In this document: in pieces, positions 1 through 10,572 of the stretch | Layout: each line of letters opens with the position of its first letter | Numbering within the stretch: the stretch's first letter is position 1 | Made by a program: the position numbers and the translations under genes | Assembly: GCF_040954645.1 (NCBI RefSeq) | Contig: NC_092810.1 | Span: 73,456,660 to 73,520,659 of the forward strand | Source: Diabrotica undecimpunctata | Lineage: Eukaryota > Arthropoda > Insecta > Coleoptera > Chrysomelidae | Direction: 5' to 3' | Length of the DNA stretch: 64,000 nt | The notes under the pieces: generated by a model | What the model was told of the DNA's origin: nothing | The model's input: the letters and a program-made list of their open reading frames with translations, nothing else | Databases searched by the model: none

Positions 1-1309
1 TAGCAGGGGTGATATTATACATCCCTGTCGGACTTACGTTTGATTTTGATATCATCGGATTTCCTGCCACTGTATGGATAGACGATGTGTGATTCCAGTA
101 AAGATTGCTAATAATGCTTTCTGGTAATCAATGACGCATGCATAGTACTCAGTTGACGTTGACAATACTAACTTAGGCCGTTCTCTTGATTCTTCATTCT
201 TAACAATAATGATAATGCCCTAATCCCGTGATTTCCAGCTATTTAACTTACGTGGGTTTGTTGATATATTATTGTTTTTTACTTGTTTAATTTGTACACA
301 TTATTTAATAAGCTTTTGATTACATTACAAATTTCACTAGGTCAGAGTGTGTCCTCGTTACAACGATATTTTCATTGTCGTAACCAAATAATATATTTTC
401 GCAAATGTGTTATTAAAAACGTTATTAAAAAGATTACTTAAATCTGATGCTTAATTAAATCCCGTTACATCCCTATCCCTCAGAAGAAAAATTTTCTGAG
501 TGCTGTTCGTTTTCAATCAATTACATGAACTGTTTTTACTCTTCCCTTCCGAAAGAAGAAAATTTTTCGTGTCATCTTCAACTGATTACTGTACATATAT
601 ACATTATTTACATTCAGTATTTACATATACATATGTATAGAATTATATACAAATTTTTGGTAAATATTTCCTTATATCTAAAATTTTTTTCCAATTTAGT
701 AACCTCGCCTAACCAAACATCAGCATATTATAAAGTGACCATGATTGTTCCCTTGTAATATGCTATTTATTATCCTTTATTATGCCTTAGATTAGCTTAA
801 TATTTTACCTACGTTTTTTTTTTAACGTTAAATCATTTAGATTATATTACATATTACCCCCTATTAAGTTATTATGTGGTTGATTACATATTATATCTTA
901 CCCCCTATTATGTGCACATAATATTTACAATAACCTTTACATATTATAAATAATGAATAAAAATTTATAATAATAAAATCTTATATTAATTCTTGTATTA
1001 ATTCTTGCATTAATTCTTGGTACCAAGTAATAGTTCCGTTTTCACTTTGCATATACACTATTAATAACTTTGACATCTCACAATAAAGTTTTGTCGTTTT
1101 ATTCATTTATTCATTTATCCCTATTTCTTTTGTTTAACTACTACTATACAGTCTAACATTTTTCTTTTTGTTATACACATTTTAAATATATATATTGTAC
1201 GAACTTAAAACTATATTTACATATTATTACATATATTCATTTAAATATATTTTTATATATTATTTGCATTCAAAAGTACATGTATATATTACGAGTATAT
1301 TCATTGACT
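1..1309. other. AT-rich stretch, no gene recognised
   Basis: Strongly AT-rich sequence with only short open frames of low-complexity composition. I recognise no protein domain, RNA gene or clear repeat border. It probably contains the degraded 3' end of the gypsy remnant that follows, because the last integrase piece runs off at about 1310 without a visible LTR. Confidence 0.5.
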
Positions 1310-1640
1310 CTAATTGTAGCAAAGTATTGTTTCCTTAATTATTCTAGCTATAAACTCTGTGCCTTGGTCTGCTATTATTTTTCTGGGTACTCCATACCTC
1401 AAGATAAATTTTTCTACCAATGATTTGGCTACTGTTTTGGTTTATTTTATTTTCTATTACATATTTTTCTACGTAGTTGCTTAATTTGCATTGTACGTCA
1501 ATATATCTGTTTCCATTTTCATCCATGTACATTTTCATGGGTTCCCTGTTTATGATTTAGTGCTTATGCCTTTGGCAGTCGTCGCATCTCTTCACATTTC
1601 ACATATTTCTCAACATTTCTTCGTAATTCGTTCCAGAAAT
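1310..1640 (-). pseudogene. Integrase remnant (Ty3/gypsy)
   Basis: Two pieces in different frames. Around 1555-1630 a frame reads RCDDCQRHKH, the second half of the H2C2 zinc finger of retroviral-type integrases. Around 1313-1440 a frame contains LRYGVPRKIIADQGTEFIA, which includes the second catalytic aspartate (DQGTEF) of the rve core. Stops and frame changes separate them. This is the family that inserts retroelement DNA into chromosomes. The copy cannot be active: the third catalytic region and the C-terminus are absent. Confidence 0.75.
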
Positions 1641-2345
1641 AGTATTAACTTATATTTCTGTATTTAATATATCCTATTTATTCTTCCATATCCTTCCTGT
1701 AACATGTGGAAGTCGTTACTTATAACTCTTCTTGATCTGCTTATCTTGTACTATATTATGTATTGATTGTATTATGTTTATCTTGTACTATACAAGCTTT
1801 TATACTTTCCTTAAAATAATTATTTTTCTCTTCGTATTTCATTAAGAATTGGTTGATTCTTATTTTTCATCTCTTCTTATTCTCATTTTTCATTATTATC
1901 ATTTTCTTTATAATCTTCTGCACTCATATTTGTGAGCCAAAATCTCACCAAGTCTCTCCGAGGGTCTTGATACTTCCTCTTGCATCGTAAATAAAATTTT
2001 AAATATACGGATCGTAATAATAAAATATTTAACCTGGTCAGTTATATTGTACTTATTTCAAGTTTATGGACATGCTTACTACGTACATTCCAACTGTATC
2101 AAATATCATACTATTAACCTAATGTCATTATGTAATGTTTTTATGACGAATACTGTGTTTGCTATCGTAATGAAATTATTATAGTTATGTTTTTTTTTGT
2201 TTATTGTTTGGTTTCTCATCTTTTACAAACTAACTTTTGCTTGTACATATGGGTCTTTTTCTAAATAAAAACATCTGCATATTTTGCACTTTTTTCTATG
2301 GGCATTTTTTCTTCAAATATTAATGGTTTTTACTGTGCTTAATAG

Positions 2346-2681
2346 TTGTTCGACTCTTTTTTACTCTTTGCCGTGTTTCTTCCATATAAAATATATAAAA
2401 ATTTTTCCTGGTTTTGTATCTGCGGAATAAAACTTCTAATTTATATTTCTCGATTATTTACATTTATGATTCGTATAGGTAACATAATTTTAGTCGATTT
2501 ATCTATTAATCCTACTGTAAATTCCTTCTCAACTTCTGGTTTCTCTATTCTGTAACTTTTTCTTCTGTTTTTCAAGATTCAAGATTCAAGTACCACCCTA
2601 GCTTATCCTCTTAGCAGCCTCCTGCTCGACGTAGGTTTCAACCATTAAGGTCGAACCATATGCAGTTTGCCTACATTTCTG
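2346..2681 (-). pseudogene. Unrecognised pol-proximal remnant
   Basis: Between the basic Gag-tail frame and the integrase pieces, the minus strand keeps short frames (one reads IEKPEVEKEFTVGLIDKST near 2490-2550). Position suggests decayed protease or early pol, but I see no catalytic DTG/DSG motif, so the identity is unproven. Several stops interrupt it. Confidence 0.25.
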
Positions 2682-2990
2682 TCAAAAATATACTTCTGTC
2701 ACTGTATTCGTATTCGCATGCGGTGCGTAATATGCTCTTGCTGTGCCTCTATTTCTGTGGCATCTCACCTGTGTCCATTGATTATTCTTTGTTCTTCGTT
2801 GTGATTGCCAATCTCCTCTGTTTCTATTACGATATATCCTCATATTATGTCTTTCATATTCACTTATATTTCTATAATTTTTGTTTCTATATTGTTTTCT
2901 TTCTTCGAATTTATTTTTATAATATCCATATATTGTATTCTTACTTTCTTTTCTCATATCAAAATCGTATTTGTTCCTGTAATTTAACAC
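2682..2990 (-). pseudogene. Basic Gag tail / nucleocapsid-like frame
   Basis: A 102-codon frame rich in Arg, Asn, Lys and Tyr (YRNKNYRN, GDWQSQRRTKNNQW), consistent with the RNA-binding C-terminal part of a gypsy Gag. No intact CCHC knuckle is visible. It lies in the -1 frame relative to the Gag frame that ends at 2984 and overlaps it by seven bases, next to the purine run GGAAAAG. The two were probably one polyprotein joined by a -1 frameshift, either programmed or a mutation. Confidence 0.5.
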
Positions 2991-3535
2991 TTTTCCTTGT
3001 GTGCTATCTTGTCGATCGATAAAAATTTGTACATTACCTCTTGGGTGGTTGAAAAGTTACATGCTTCCAAAATGAATTTAGCTTTTTCTGTGTTGACGTT
3101 GCGTTTCATTGTAGCTACTACTGCCTCTGTTGTGTATTTTTTCGCTAGTTCCAATGACATTTCTTCCGCTACGTATGCAACTTTTAGTTGTTCCGCTAAT
3201 TCTTCAACTTCAGATGCATAGACCTCTGCATCTTTATGTCCTTGTCTTTTCTTCGCCAATTTAGCTATTACCGTCTTTGGACTGTCGCCTCTCAGTTCTC
3301 TCTTCAGTACCTCTGCTATTCTTGCGATTGTATCCTCTGTAGTTATAACGTTTCTGGCCTTATTGGTTAATCTTGTCTTTATTAATGTTGTCGCTGTCTC
3401 CTCGTGTCCTATCGCTATTTTCTCAAGGAGTTCTAGTGCATCTAAAAATGACTGCAGTTTACCTGCTTTTCCATCAAACTCGCTGGGTAACACCTTGCTT
3501 GCGATATTTAAAAATTCATTGATTGTAAGAGCCAT
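2984..3535 (-). CDS. Gag-like capsid protein of a Ty3/gypsy element
   Basis: A 183-aa uninterrupted frame beginning MALTINEFLNIASKVLPSEF. The pattern (FDGKAGKLQSFLDALELL, then a helical stretch with TKARNVI and IAEVLKREL) is that of the capsid region of insect gypsy-type Gag, the structural protein that packages retroelement RNA. It is followed by a basic frame (2990-2682) and preceded, only 38 bases upstream, by the stop of a BTB-domain frame. The Gag frame stays open upstream of its own Met for about 26 codons and overlaps the BTB frame. The intact length of this segment contrasts with the ruined pol downstream. Confidence 0.7.
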   Translation of the reverse strand: MALTINEFLNIASKVLPSEFDGKAGKLQSFLDALELLEKIAIGHEETATTLIKTRLTNKARNVITTEDTIARIAEVLKRELRGDSPKTVIAKLAKKRQGHKDAEVYASEVEELAEQLKVAYVAEEMSLELAKKYTTEAVVATMKRNVNTEKAKFILEACNFSTTQEVMYKFLSIDKIAHKEKC

Positions 3536-3573
3536 ACTTATTTCTTGCTCTGTGTCGCTATGTTCTTCCTTCT

Positions 3574-4038
3574 TTATAGGTTGTGTTTCTTTGTCACAGG
3601 TAGAGAAACTGGTTTAAAATCTTTTACATTTTGAGTATATTCTTTATCCGAAATTTCCATAATGTTATTATCATTTAAAACTTTTCCATCTCCAGTGAGT
3701 CCTTGTATTTGCAATGATTCGGCCGTTTCAATGAAGGTATTTACATCTTCTTGTCTAATTTGTACTTCTTCATGGTATATAAATTGTAACAAGTCTCTTA
3801 GTGCTCCGTAAGTCACGTTTGTCAAAATTACTATAGGATGTTGACAGGGATTTGACATAAAAAGTTGTTTAAAATATGGGCTACAAACTGAAAGAACCAT
3901 TTTATGCGCTTTTATGCATTTTCCTTGTGCTGAAAGCGATAACTCTACAAAATCTTGACTCTTCAATAATGAATTTATTCCTGAACTCATATTTTCGTGG
4001 AAATTGTTCCAACATAATGAAAATTTTTCTGACGACAT
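3574..4038 (-). CDS. BTB/POZ domain protein (lola/tramtrack type), possibly fused to Gag
   Basis: A 154-aa frame whose first ~115 residues are a BTB domain of the insect lola/tramtrack/bric-a-brac class: start MSSEKFSLCWNNFHENM (family signature LxWNNF), then KAHKMVLSVCSPYFKQLF, PIVILTNVTYGALRDLLQF and IYHEEVQIRQ, then ETAESLQIQGLTG. This domain mediates dimerisation of nuclear transcription factors. It is uninterrupted by introns and lacks the zinc fingers that normally follow. The tail ends in a stop 38 bases before the gag ATG; in the -1 frame the sequence continues as an acidic linker (TQPIKKEEHSDTEQEIS) straight into Gag. Either a chimeric BTB-Gag element, a retrocopy, or a host exon next to a truncated gypsy insertion. 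Confidence 0.75.
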   Translation of the reverse strand: MSSEKFSLCWNNFHENMSSGINSLLKSQDFVELSLSAQGKCIKAHKMVLSVCSPYFKQLFMSNPCQHPIVILTNVTYGALRDLLQFIYHEEVQIRQEDVNTFIETAESLQIQGLTGDGKVLNDNNIMEISDKEYTQNVKDFKPVSLPVTKKHNL

Positions 4039-4138
4039 GGTCTATTGTCTTTAAAAGTTCTTTTAAATTCGTTTTTCTTCCTTATAAATGTAACAATAAT
4101 TCTAAATATCCTAATTTATTTTAGCTAAATAGTTAAAT

Positions 4139-4430
4139 AAAGTCATATCCAATTTCTTCGTCTATATAATTGAAAGAATTTGTCATCCAAGCAAATTCAA
4201 AATATAAATACTATGGTAAATAACGTCGTAATTTAATATTTCCGATCTGTCGGTGTATTTTCATGGTCAAATATGAATATTTTTAAAAATATACCTTTAG
4301 TAAATAAAATTATATGTATGACGTACCCATAAATATACTAAACAAAACGGTGTGCTTCAATAAAATAGTACAAAAAGAGGGGCATGTAAAAATAAAAGTT
4401 GATAGGATAACTATAATAGTGGTTATCGGT
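4139..4430. other. AT-rich spacer
   Basis: No gene, LTR or primer-binding site is recognisable between the BTB frame and the R1-like LINE. On the minus strand an ATTTATAAGG run at about 4083-4092, roughly 50 bases before the BTB ATG, could be a TATA-like element, but this is weak. Confidence 0.4.
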
Positions 4431-4744
4431 GGACCTCGTAGTGTTGAACAACGGTAAACCAATATTAGTGAGAGGTGCATCGGAGTTGGCAGAAAGATTA
4501 ACGATTGGGATGTACCGGATGAGAATGTTTTCACCTTTCACCGGTACATCACGTACGAAATTGGCACTAAGGTCACAAAATAAGGCAGGAAGAGGATAGT
4601 ATTCGATGAAGAAAAATGTAAAAGAGAAATAAAAAAAAATAAATAAACCTACCAGAAGAAACTACCAACTTCAATAATTTCCAAGAAAATATCATAAATG
4701 CACACAAAAGAAGTGCTACAAATATTCACATCACATACACAGTA

Positions 4745-4990
4745 CCTTAGTGGTGGAATGATCAAATCCAAAATAAATGAGACTAATGCTTAAGATGCAG
4801 GTGACTGTCACAAAGGCACAGGAACCAAGAAGAACCTAAGGAGACATATAAAAGCACAAAAAAATGAACTGAAAAAGTAGAGAAATTAAGAGGGATTAAC
4901 GTACATGTTAGCAGAACTACTGGCGCCGCGCTGAAAGAAGATATATGGGGCAAAGCATACAGAAATGCCATTAAAAAGTCTACGCTTTGA
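4745..4990 (+). pseudogene. Endonuclease-RT linker of R1-like LINE
   Basis: After a stop, a frame reads WWNDQIQNK and ends with TTGAALKEDIWGKAYRNAI. This matches the conserved linker found before the RT domain in R1-clade ORF2 proteins (PWWND at its start and DPWG-x-YR-x-A at its end). Internal stops show it is dead. Confidence 0.6.
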
Positions 4991-5079
4991 GACTTTATAC
5001 AACCTTATTTCAACAACTTATTTTTAAAGAAACCCGACAACATATTTCTAATCTAAACTAAACTAAAGTTAAACTAAAG

Positions 5080-5965
5080 TTGGCGAGACTTGTATTATTA
5101 CCAAAACCCGGAACGAACTCGGACGAAGCCAACTCATACAGACCACTATGCTCACGAGATTGCATAGGAAAATTCTATAAAGGTCTTATAAAGAAACTCC
5201 TTAAAGACGAACTTGAAGTACTGGAAATATTTGCAGATAGACAGTATGGTTTTAGACTCTGACACTGTAAAAAGAACGAGAAAAAGATGTGCCATTCTTG
5301 TGATGTTCGATAATATGAAGAATGCCTTTAATTCTACAAATCACGTACTAACGAAGCTCGAAGTAGCAGGTGAGTCAGACTACATAATAAATATCTTAAG
5401 GCAATACCTGACAAACAGGTATTTAAATGTGGCATATAATGAAGACATAAAATTATTTTCAGGAGTACCGCAAGGGTCCATTTTGGGGCCTACGCTATGG
5501 AAAGTAGTGTACAACGGGGTATTAGAAATAGATTTTGGTCAAGACACCTATGCCATAGCATATGCAGACGACCTCGTAATCCCAATAGAGACTAATATGA
5601 ATGATATTGAAAATTGAATGACAAGTGGTTAGAGAAAAGTCAACAGGTGCATGATAGAGCATGTCCTATAGTTAACAAGTAGCAAAACAGATGAAGTAGT
5701 ACTTAAGTAACTAAGATAGAGACCAAATCCAAGTTTTGATTTAAATGGTGGTATAATAGAGCCGAGTAACTGTACTAAATATTTGGGTATACACTTTGAT
5801 TCAGATTTAAGATACACGAAACACGTAATAAATGTAGTTCAAAAGGCTGAACAGAGAACCGGTGTCATGACAAAGATGATGCCAAATACAGGCAAGTTAA
5901 GTAGGTACCTATTAAAGGAAAATTACAGATTTAGAATGTCGAAGATAGTAGAATGTAGAATGTAG
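5080..5965 (+). pseudogene. Reverse transcriptase of R1-like LINE
   Basis: Three consecutive frames cover an RT: 5080-5262 (ARLVLLPKPG, then NSYRPLCSRDCIGK), 5213-5617 (GVPQGSILGPTLWKVVYNGV, then the catalytic AIAYADDLVI) and 5783-5965 (YLGIHFDSDLRYTKHV, the post-catalytic YLG motif). The first Asp motif reads MFDNMKNAFNSTN, normally F-D-x-x-x-A-F-[DN], so it is near intact. One frameshift lies at about 5230 and two stops between 5617 and 5760. Confidence 0.8.
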
Positions 5966-6540
5966 AATGTAGTAGAAAAATGGTACAGTTGATTCTCATA
6001 TGGCTTAACGTTTTTAGATTAAAAAAATATAAAGAAATGTTAACAAAAACAACTAAAACCTCTCCTTTAGGTAATAAGTGCATACCGGACTACATCGACT
6101 TTAGCCCTACAGGTCATTGTTGCTAAGCTCCCCATTCAAATCCTAGCAAAAAGCGTAAGATCTTAAGATAATAAGATATGACAATGACAAAGGCCACCTT
6201 TGGGAGGCATAGACAGCACAAGGAACAAAGACACTAATTTCAGATGTAAAAGATTAATATAAATGTATATTTAAAAGAACAAATTACTTTTTACACAATT
6301 CCTGATCAGACACGGCTCATTTAGGGCTTATACTCGTACATATTACACAAGGAAAACTGAAGACGATTTAAGTGTACGATGACGTAGAGCATTGTGTATT
6401 CCATTGCAACGTTTTTCGTGCTAAACAACAAATATGGAAACAAGGCTAGGAGAGACAACACCAGGGAATATATTGACTGTAGCTATGTAAAATGCAGAAA
6501 ATTTTAACGCGATAGTTGACCTAATAACAGAAATAATAAA

Positions 6541-6570
6541 AAAACATGAGAGAGAGAGAGAGAGCAAGAC
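6541..6570 (+). repeat. (GA)n run in LINE tail
   Basis: A short AGAGAGAGAGAG run lies within the Glu/Arg-rich C-terminal codons of the R1-like LINE. It is a local microsatellite expansion. Confidence 0.6.
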
Positions 6571-6649
6571 AAGAAGAGAGATGAGAGAGTGATAGAAGAC
6601 TGTAACACTTTTGTTCCTCATTGTATGGAACAAATCATAAGAACAAATT

Positions 6650-6965
6650 AAGTCAAATAAGATACGTCAAAAGATGAACAACTCTCTTTCACTATCGGCA
6701 TTACTGACATGAAGTAGAAAGAAGGTCAGCAGCGGGGCAGCCGAAGTAACTTCACACAAAAGTGCTGAATGACATAAGATTGATTCCTACTAAAAAAATA
6801 TAAACAAAAAGTATCCAAGCTTATTGTATTCCTAAAAAAACTTGTCAAAAATTTAATTTGGGCAAAAATTTCAGCATCACTAAGCTTTAGAATAAATATA
6901 CATAAATCTGATATTAAAAAACAAGAGAATGAGATCTTTTTTTTCTTTGAGTATCGTACCCAAAT
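6650..6965. other. Spacer, no gene recognised
   Basis: Sequence after the R1-like LINE's coding end; it may hold the LINE 3' UTR. Nothing else is supported. Confidence 0.4.
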
Positions 6966-7073
6966 TAGCCGTGGGTAGCTTCCGTAACTATTTGCCGATA
7001 TTGTTCTCGATCTTGCACGGCATGTAACAATTTATATGCTGATAAGCCAGTTAATTGACGAAGATCTCAGAGC
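6930..7073 (-). mobile_element. 5'-truncated LINE, last ~33 codons plus A-rich tail
   Basis: On the minus strand 7066-6969 reads LRQLTGLSAYKLLHAVQDRE then QYRQIVTEATHG and a stop. This is the common C-terminal signature of insect LINE ORF2 (DRxxFRxxVxxATHG). It is followed within 30 bases by a purine-rich tail (AAAGAAAAAAAAG, near 6935-6950). This is a classic severely 5'-truncated LINE insertion. Confidence 0.65.
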
Positions 7074-8175
7074 CATGAATATCTCTTGAAAATGTACATA
7101 AAACAAGTTCCAAATGCAGTATTACAGAAGTTATAACACCTTCTCTGTCCTCACAAACTGAAGTTACATTTTCAGTACAAACTACTCATAAAAAGATGAG
7201 AACTAAACTATTACTGAATAAGAATCACGCTTGGTTAAAATACATTAACCAAAATCTAATGAAATATTGGCGTTACTGGAAACAACTAGGAGAATATTCG
7301 AAGAAGAATCATTTAAACTCAGTTTTGACCAAATCGTCAATGAAATGAAACAAAAATGAAAATATTAAAGAAAACAAAGATCCGTTAATCTTAGTTAAAA
7401 CGTACACGTAGAACATTCATGACTTTTTAAAATTATTATCTAAAATTCACACCTATTACACCAACCGAAGTATGAAAAACAGAAGTAAGAAACTTGACGT
7501 TAGATTATGAAGCAACTAAAAATGGATACAGTAGCAATGAAGATATTTATAAAAGAAGAATCGACACTTTTTCGATTCAGCGTAAATTACATAGTAAATG
7601 GAAGCAATAAAGAAGCATATTATCTCCGAAATCAACCCAATGATACTTTGTTTACCAGAGACCAACTTTGAAGATTCCAACCATACCATCCAATTATCAA
7701 AAATATACAAACTTTGTAAAACACAGACAAAATGCTGAGATAGCTAATGGTGGGTTGCTATTTACGTCGATAAAAAATATGAACACCAGCAATTACAAAT
7801 CAACACACATAACTTGGAAGCAGAGGCGATTACAGTAAAAATGGAACAAACAATCAATATTTACAACATATATTTACTTCCAGATCAAACTATAGACCAA
7901 GGATATTTTGATAACGTACTTTAACAAATTCCCAGCCCTCGTATTATTTTAGGCAATTTTAATTCACACAATCCTATAATCTACTTCTAATCAGTCGGCC
8001 GTTGATATAAATCGTTATGTGATCCAACGTTATTCCCAACACTAGAATGGGACGTTATCCCGTACCTATACGGAATTGATTACTACCCCATTAAAATTTG
8101 GTTTCTACAACAAAGAAATAACATCCACAAGGAATCTACGTTCCTGTATTTGGCTGTATACCATATATTAAAAAT

Positions 8176-8238
8176 TTATTAAAATCCTTTGTAAAAGGTA
8201 TATATTTAATTATATACCTTTACAAAGGATTTTAATAA
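8176..8238. repeat. Near-perfect palindrome inside LINE copy A
   Basis: Left arm 8176-8204 and right arm 8211-8238 are reverse complements except for one extra A, with a 6-base TTTAAT spacer. The LINE reading on either side is endonuclease then linker, so this is a small foldback insertion or a local inverted duplication. Confidence 0.75.
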
Positions 8239-8720
8239 AAAAAAAGAAATAACAATATTGCTACAACCCCATCCAAATGGAATATTAAAAATGCAAAATG
8301 GGAGATTGTCACAAAATACGTACAAAAAGAAATAAACAACATAAAATATATTACTCTTAATGACATAGATAAAGACATAGATATCTGTATATCAACAATC
8401 AACAAAGCAGCAAAAAATCATATTGGACAAAACAAACATCAAACAAAAACACTAAAATATCATAAACCTTTACTATGGTGGTAAGGTCCAGATCGTATAT
8501 CATTAATTTTTTTGTTAAACCTACCAGAAGGTGAAATGTCTTGGCTATTAAAATTATAAAATTTTGTTTGGACAAATCAGGTCTTTCCATCTTTATGTTC
8601 AGACAGCATTATAATTCCTCTGCTCAAAACCAACAAAGACAGAACAAACATAGACTCGTACCGTCCTATATTACTTACTAATCATACAAAGTTCTAGAAA
8701 AACTTATAAACAAAAGACTA

Positions 8721-8960
8721 TTGTGGTACGTAAAACAAGAAAAACATTTAATTCTCCAACAAAGTGGATTCCGGCAAAATAGATCATGCGTAGACAACTT
8801 ACTAGATTTAGAGTTACAGATACATAAAGGATTTGCAACTAATCAAGAGACCGTCGCAGTATTCTTCGATATTACCAAAGCATATGATACGGTTTGGAGG
8901 TTTAATATTATATCAAAATTTCACAAATGGAGAATCACGCGTAATATGCTAAGTTCATAA
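8721..8960 (+). pseudogene. RT fragment of I-like LINE copy A
   Basis: A 79-codon frame with LQQSGFRQNRSCVDNLLDLE and VAVFFDITKAYDTVWR. These are RT motif 2 (SGFR) and motif A with its catalytic Asp (FFDITKAYD). The rest of the RT lies in other frames (QGSVISPTFFFVAINDIL near 9050; LYAENLVLFS near 9130, where the usual YADD has become YAEN). Loss of the catalytic DD pair plus stops means it is inactive. Confidence 0.8.
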
Positions 8961-10199
8961 AAAACTTTTTTGAGTTAGGAGCTTTCTCTGTTCGCGTCCA
9001 TAATTTCATTTTAATAAAAAAAATTAGGAAAACGAAATATTTCAGGGGTCAGTTATAAGCCCAACTTTCTTTTTCGTGGCTATCAACGATATATTGGATC
9101 ATCGCTCTCCGTTAATTGAGGGAAAATTATATGCCGAGAATCTAGTTTTATTTTCAAAGAATACTTATTCAATATAATAATAATTCAAAAACACTATAAA
9201 TTAGAGATATGGTTTACATCAATAGGCCTGCAATTCTCCCCACTAAAAACAAAATGCATGCTTTGCTCAAAAAGACAGCGACCCTGAAGAACACCTTTAA
9301 AACTGTATGGCGAGGCGCTCACATTCTGAGACAAAATTAATTATTTCGGAAGGGTATTTTTAATGTTATGAAAGCGTTATCAAATAAACAAATGGGGAAC
9401 GGACGTAACCACAATATTAAATATGTATAAGTCACTCGTTAGATCAAAAAATAGATTATGGAGCTATTGTATATACCTCTGCTAAAAACCGTGTTATCAA
9501 GCAACTTTAAATCATTCAAAATACAGCACTTCGCATTACTACAGCTGCATTTAAAACCACAGTAAATAAGAATCTCCAATGCCTTAGAGGAAAAACACCT
9601 CTTACCCTAAAATGAAAGTATTATGCTATACATTCACGGACCGTTACCTAGAAACTTATAAAAAAAAGTGAGCTCGATCACCATTCTATGAAAGAGTTCG
9701 AAGAAATTTAAAATATCTGCAACTCCAAATTCCAGACCCCTTGCCTTCAAATGTAAAAATTTCCACTCCCTGGTTATTAATGATTCTCAAAATCAATACG
9801 ACACTACTTCAATATTACAAATCTGAGACACACCCAATGTAATCCGATAGTCATTGTCAAAAGAAACTCGAGACTCGCGGGAAAAGTTTTTGCATTTTTA
9901 GAGATGCATTTAGAAGAAATCTATAATCTTACTTGCCAAGAATGAACTTGCAGCCTTACAAGAATCTGGTTTCGAGGTTTAATTTATATGGGTTGCATCT
10001 CACATCGGGATACAAGACAATAAAAAAGCAGATTTACAAGCAAGAGAAGCTACCAAAAAGGATCATGCAATAGTAGTGTCAAATACTATCTCCAATAATA
10101 TGTTTGTCAAAGAAAACATGATCAGTGTATGGCAAAATAACAATATTTCCAGTAATTAGCAGTATTAGGTGAACATTTAAATACCAAAAACTTATTAGA

Positions 10200-10572
10200 T
10201 AAAGATAACCCTCGAATCGACCGTCGATTTTGCATGTCATTCACTCGCTCGAAATCAATGTTTAATAAAGATTCTATGTTTGACCAGCAAGCGAGAAAGA
10301 CGTGTGTTAGGCACTAATTTATCGTGCTCGTTAAATAGTAATTATTGAAGTAAATTTAAAAGTAATTCAGTATAAAAGTGTAAGTGATTTGTATACTGAA
10401 TATTGGAATCGTGAGTAGATAAAATATACTTTTTTCATCCATTTGGATTTAGATATTTAAATAAATTGAACATTTAACTGCAATTAAGTATTATCCAATT
10501 TCCATGAAATGGTATCACAACGAAAGCTGTAAAACAGCACCGGTTTAAGTGGATTTTATATCCATTTAAAAG
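10200..10572. other. Junction between the two I-like LINE copies
   Basis: Non-coding sequence between the end of copy A and the first ATG of copy B. It probably contains 3' UTR of copy A and 5' UTR of copy B. A TGTTAG start (10304), TATAAAAG (10371) and ATGGTATCA (10511) vaguely recall a copia-type LTR and primer site, but no second LTR or coding sequence supports that. Confidence 0.35.

Larger units (their letters stand above)
1310..3535 (-). mobile_element. Degenerate Ty3/gypsy retrotransposon
   Basis: The minus strand carries, in the order expected for a gypsy element, a Gag frame (3535-2984), a basic nucleocapsid-like frame (2990-2682), a broken stretch with no clear reverse transcriptase, and two integrase pieces. 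Only about 1 kb separates the Gag end from the integrase zinc finger, whereas protease, RT and RNase H normally take over 2 kb, so a large internal deletion is inferred. No LTR pair or primer-binding site is visible. The element is non-functional. Confidence 0.7.
4430..6640 (+). mobile_element. R1-like non-LTR retrotransposon (LINE), degenerate
   Basis: Pieces of one ORF2 lie in order on the plus strand in shifting frames. They are the end of an endonuclease (DENVFTFHRYITYEIG near 4510-4560), a linker with the WWND motif (about 4752), reverse transcriptase (5080-5965), and a C-terminal CCHC-like region (DDVEHCVFHCNVFRAKQQIW near 6380-6440) followed by the R1-type tail (ETTPGNILTVAM, then ENFNAIVDLITEII) up to about 6560. 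Such elements copy themselves by target-primed reverse transcription. The 5' half (ORF1 and most of the endonuclease) is missing and many frameshifts are present. Confidence 0.75.
7190..10200 (+). mobile_element. I-like LINE, copy A (degenerate, internally deleted)
   Basis: Copy A of the family seen better at 10573-16220. In order: the end of ORF1 (about 7190-7560), endonuclease pieces (PMILCLPETNFED near 7640; VAIYVDKKYEHQQLQ near 7760; IPSPRIILGNFNSHNP near 7930), linker (NIKNAKWEIVTKYVQ near 8290), RT pieces (8500-9350), thumb (YGAIVY near 9460) and a ruined RNase H (about 9880-10030). Relative to copy B about 430 bases are missing between the PPPWW linker and the RT start. Frames are broken almost everywhere. 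Confidence 0.75.

Noticed and set aside
525..758. Small open frame as a host gene
   Set aside because: AT-rich, hydrophobic chance frame without conserved features.
10304..10520. Solo copia-type LTR between the two I-like LINEs
   Set aside because: TGTTAG, TATAAAAG and ATGGTATCA are suggestive, but there is no second LTR, target duplication or copia coding sequence.
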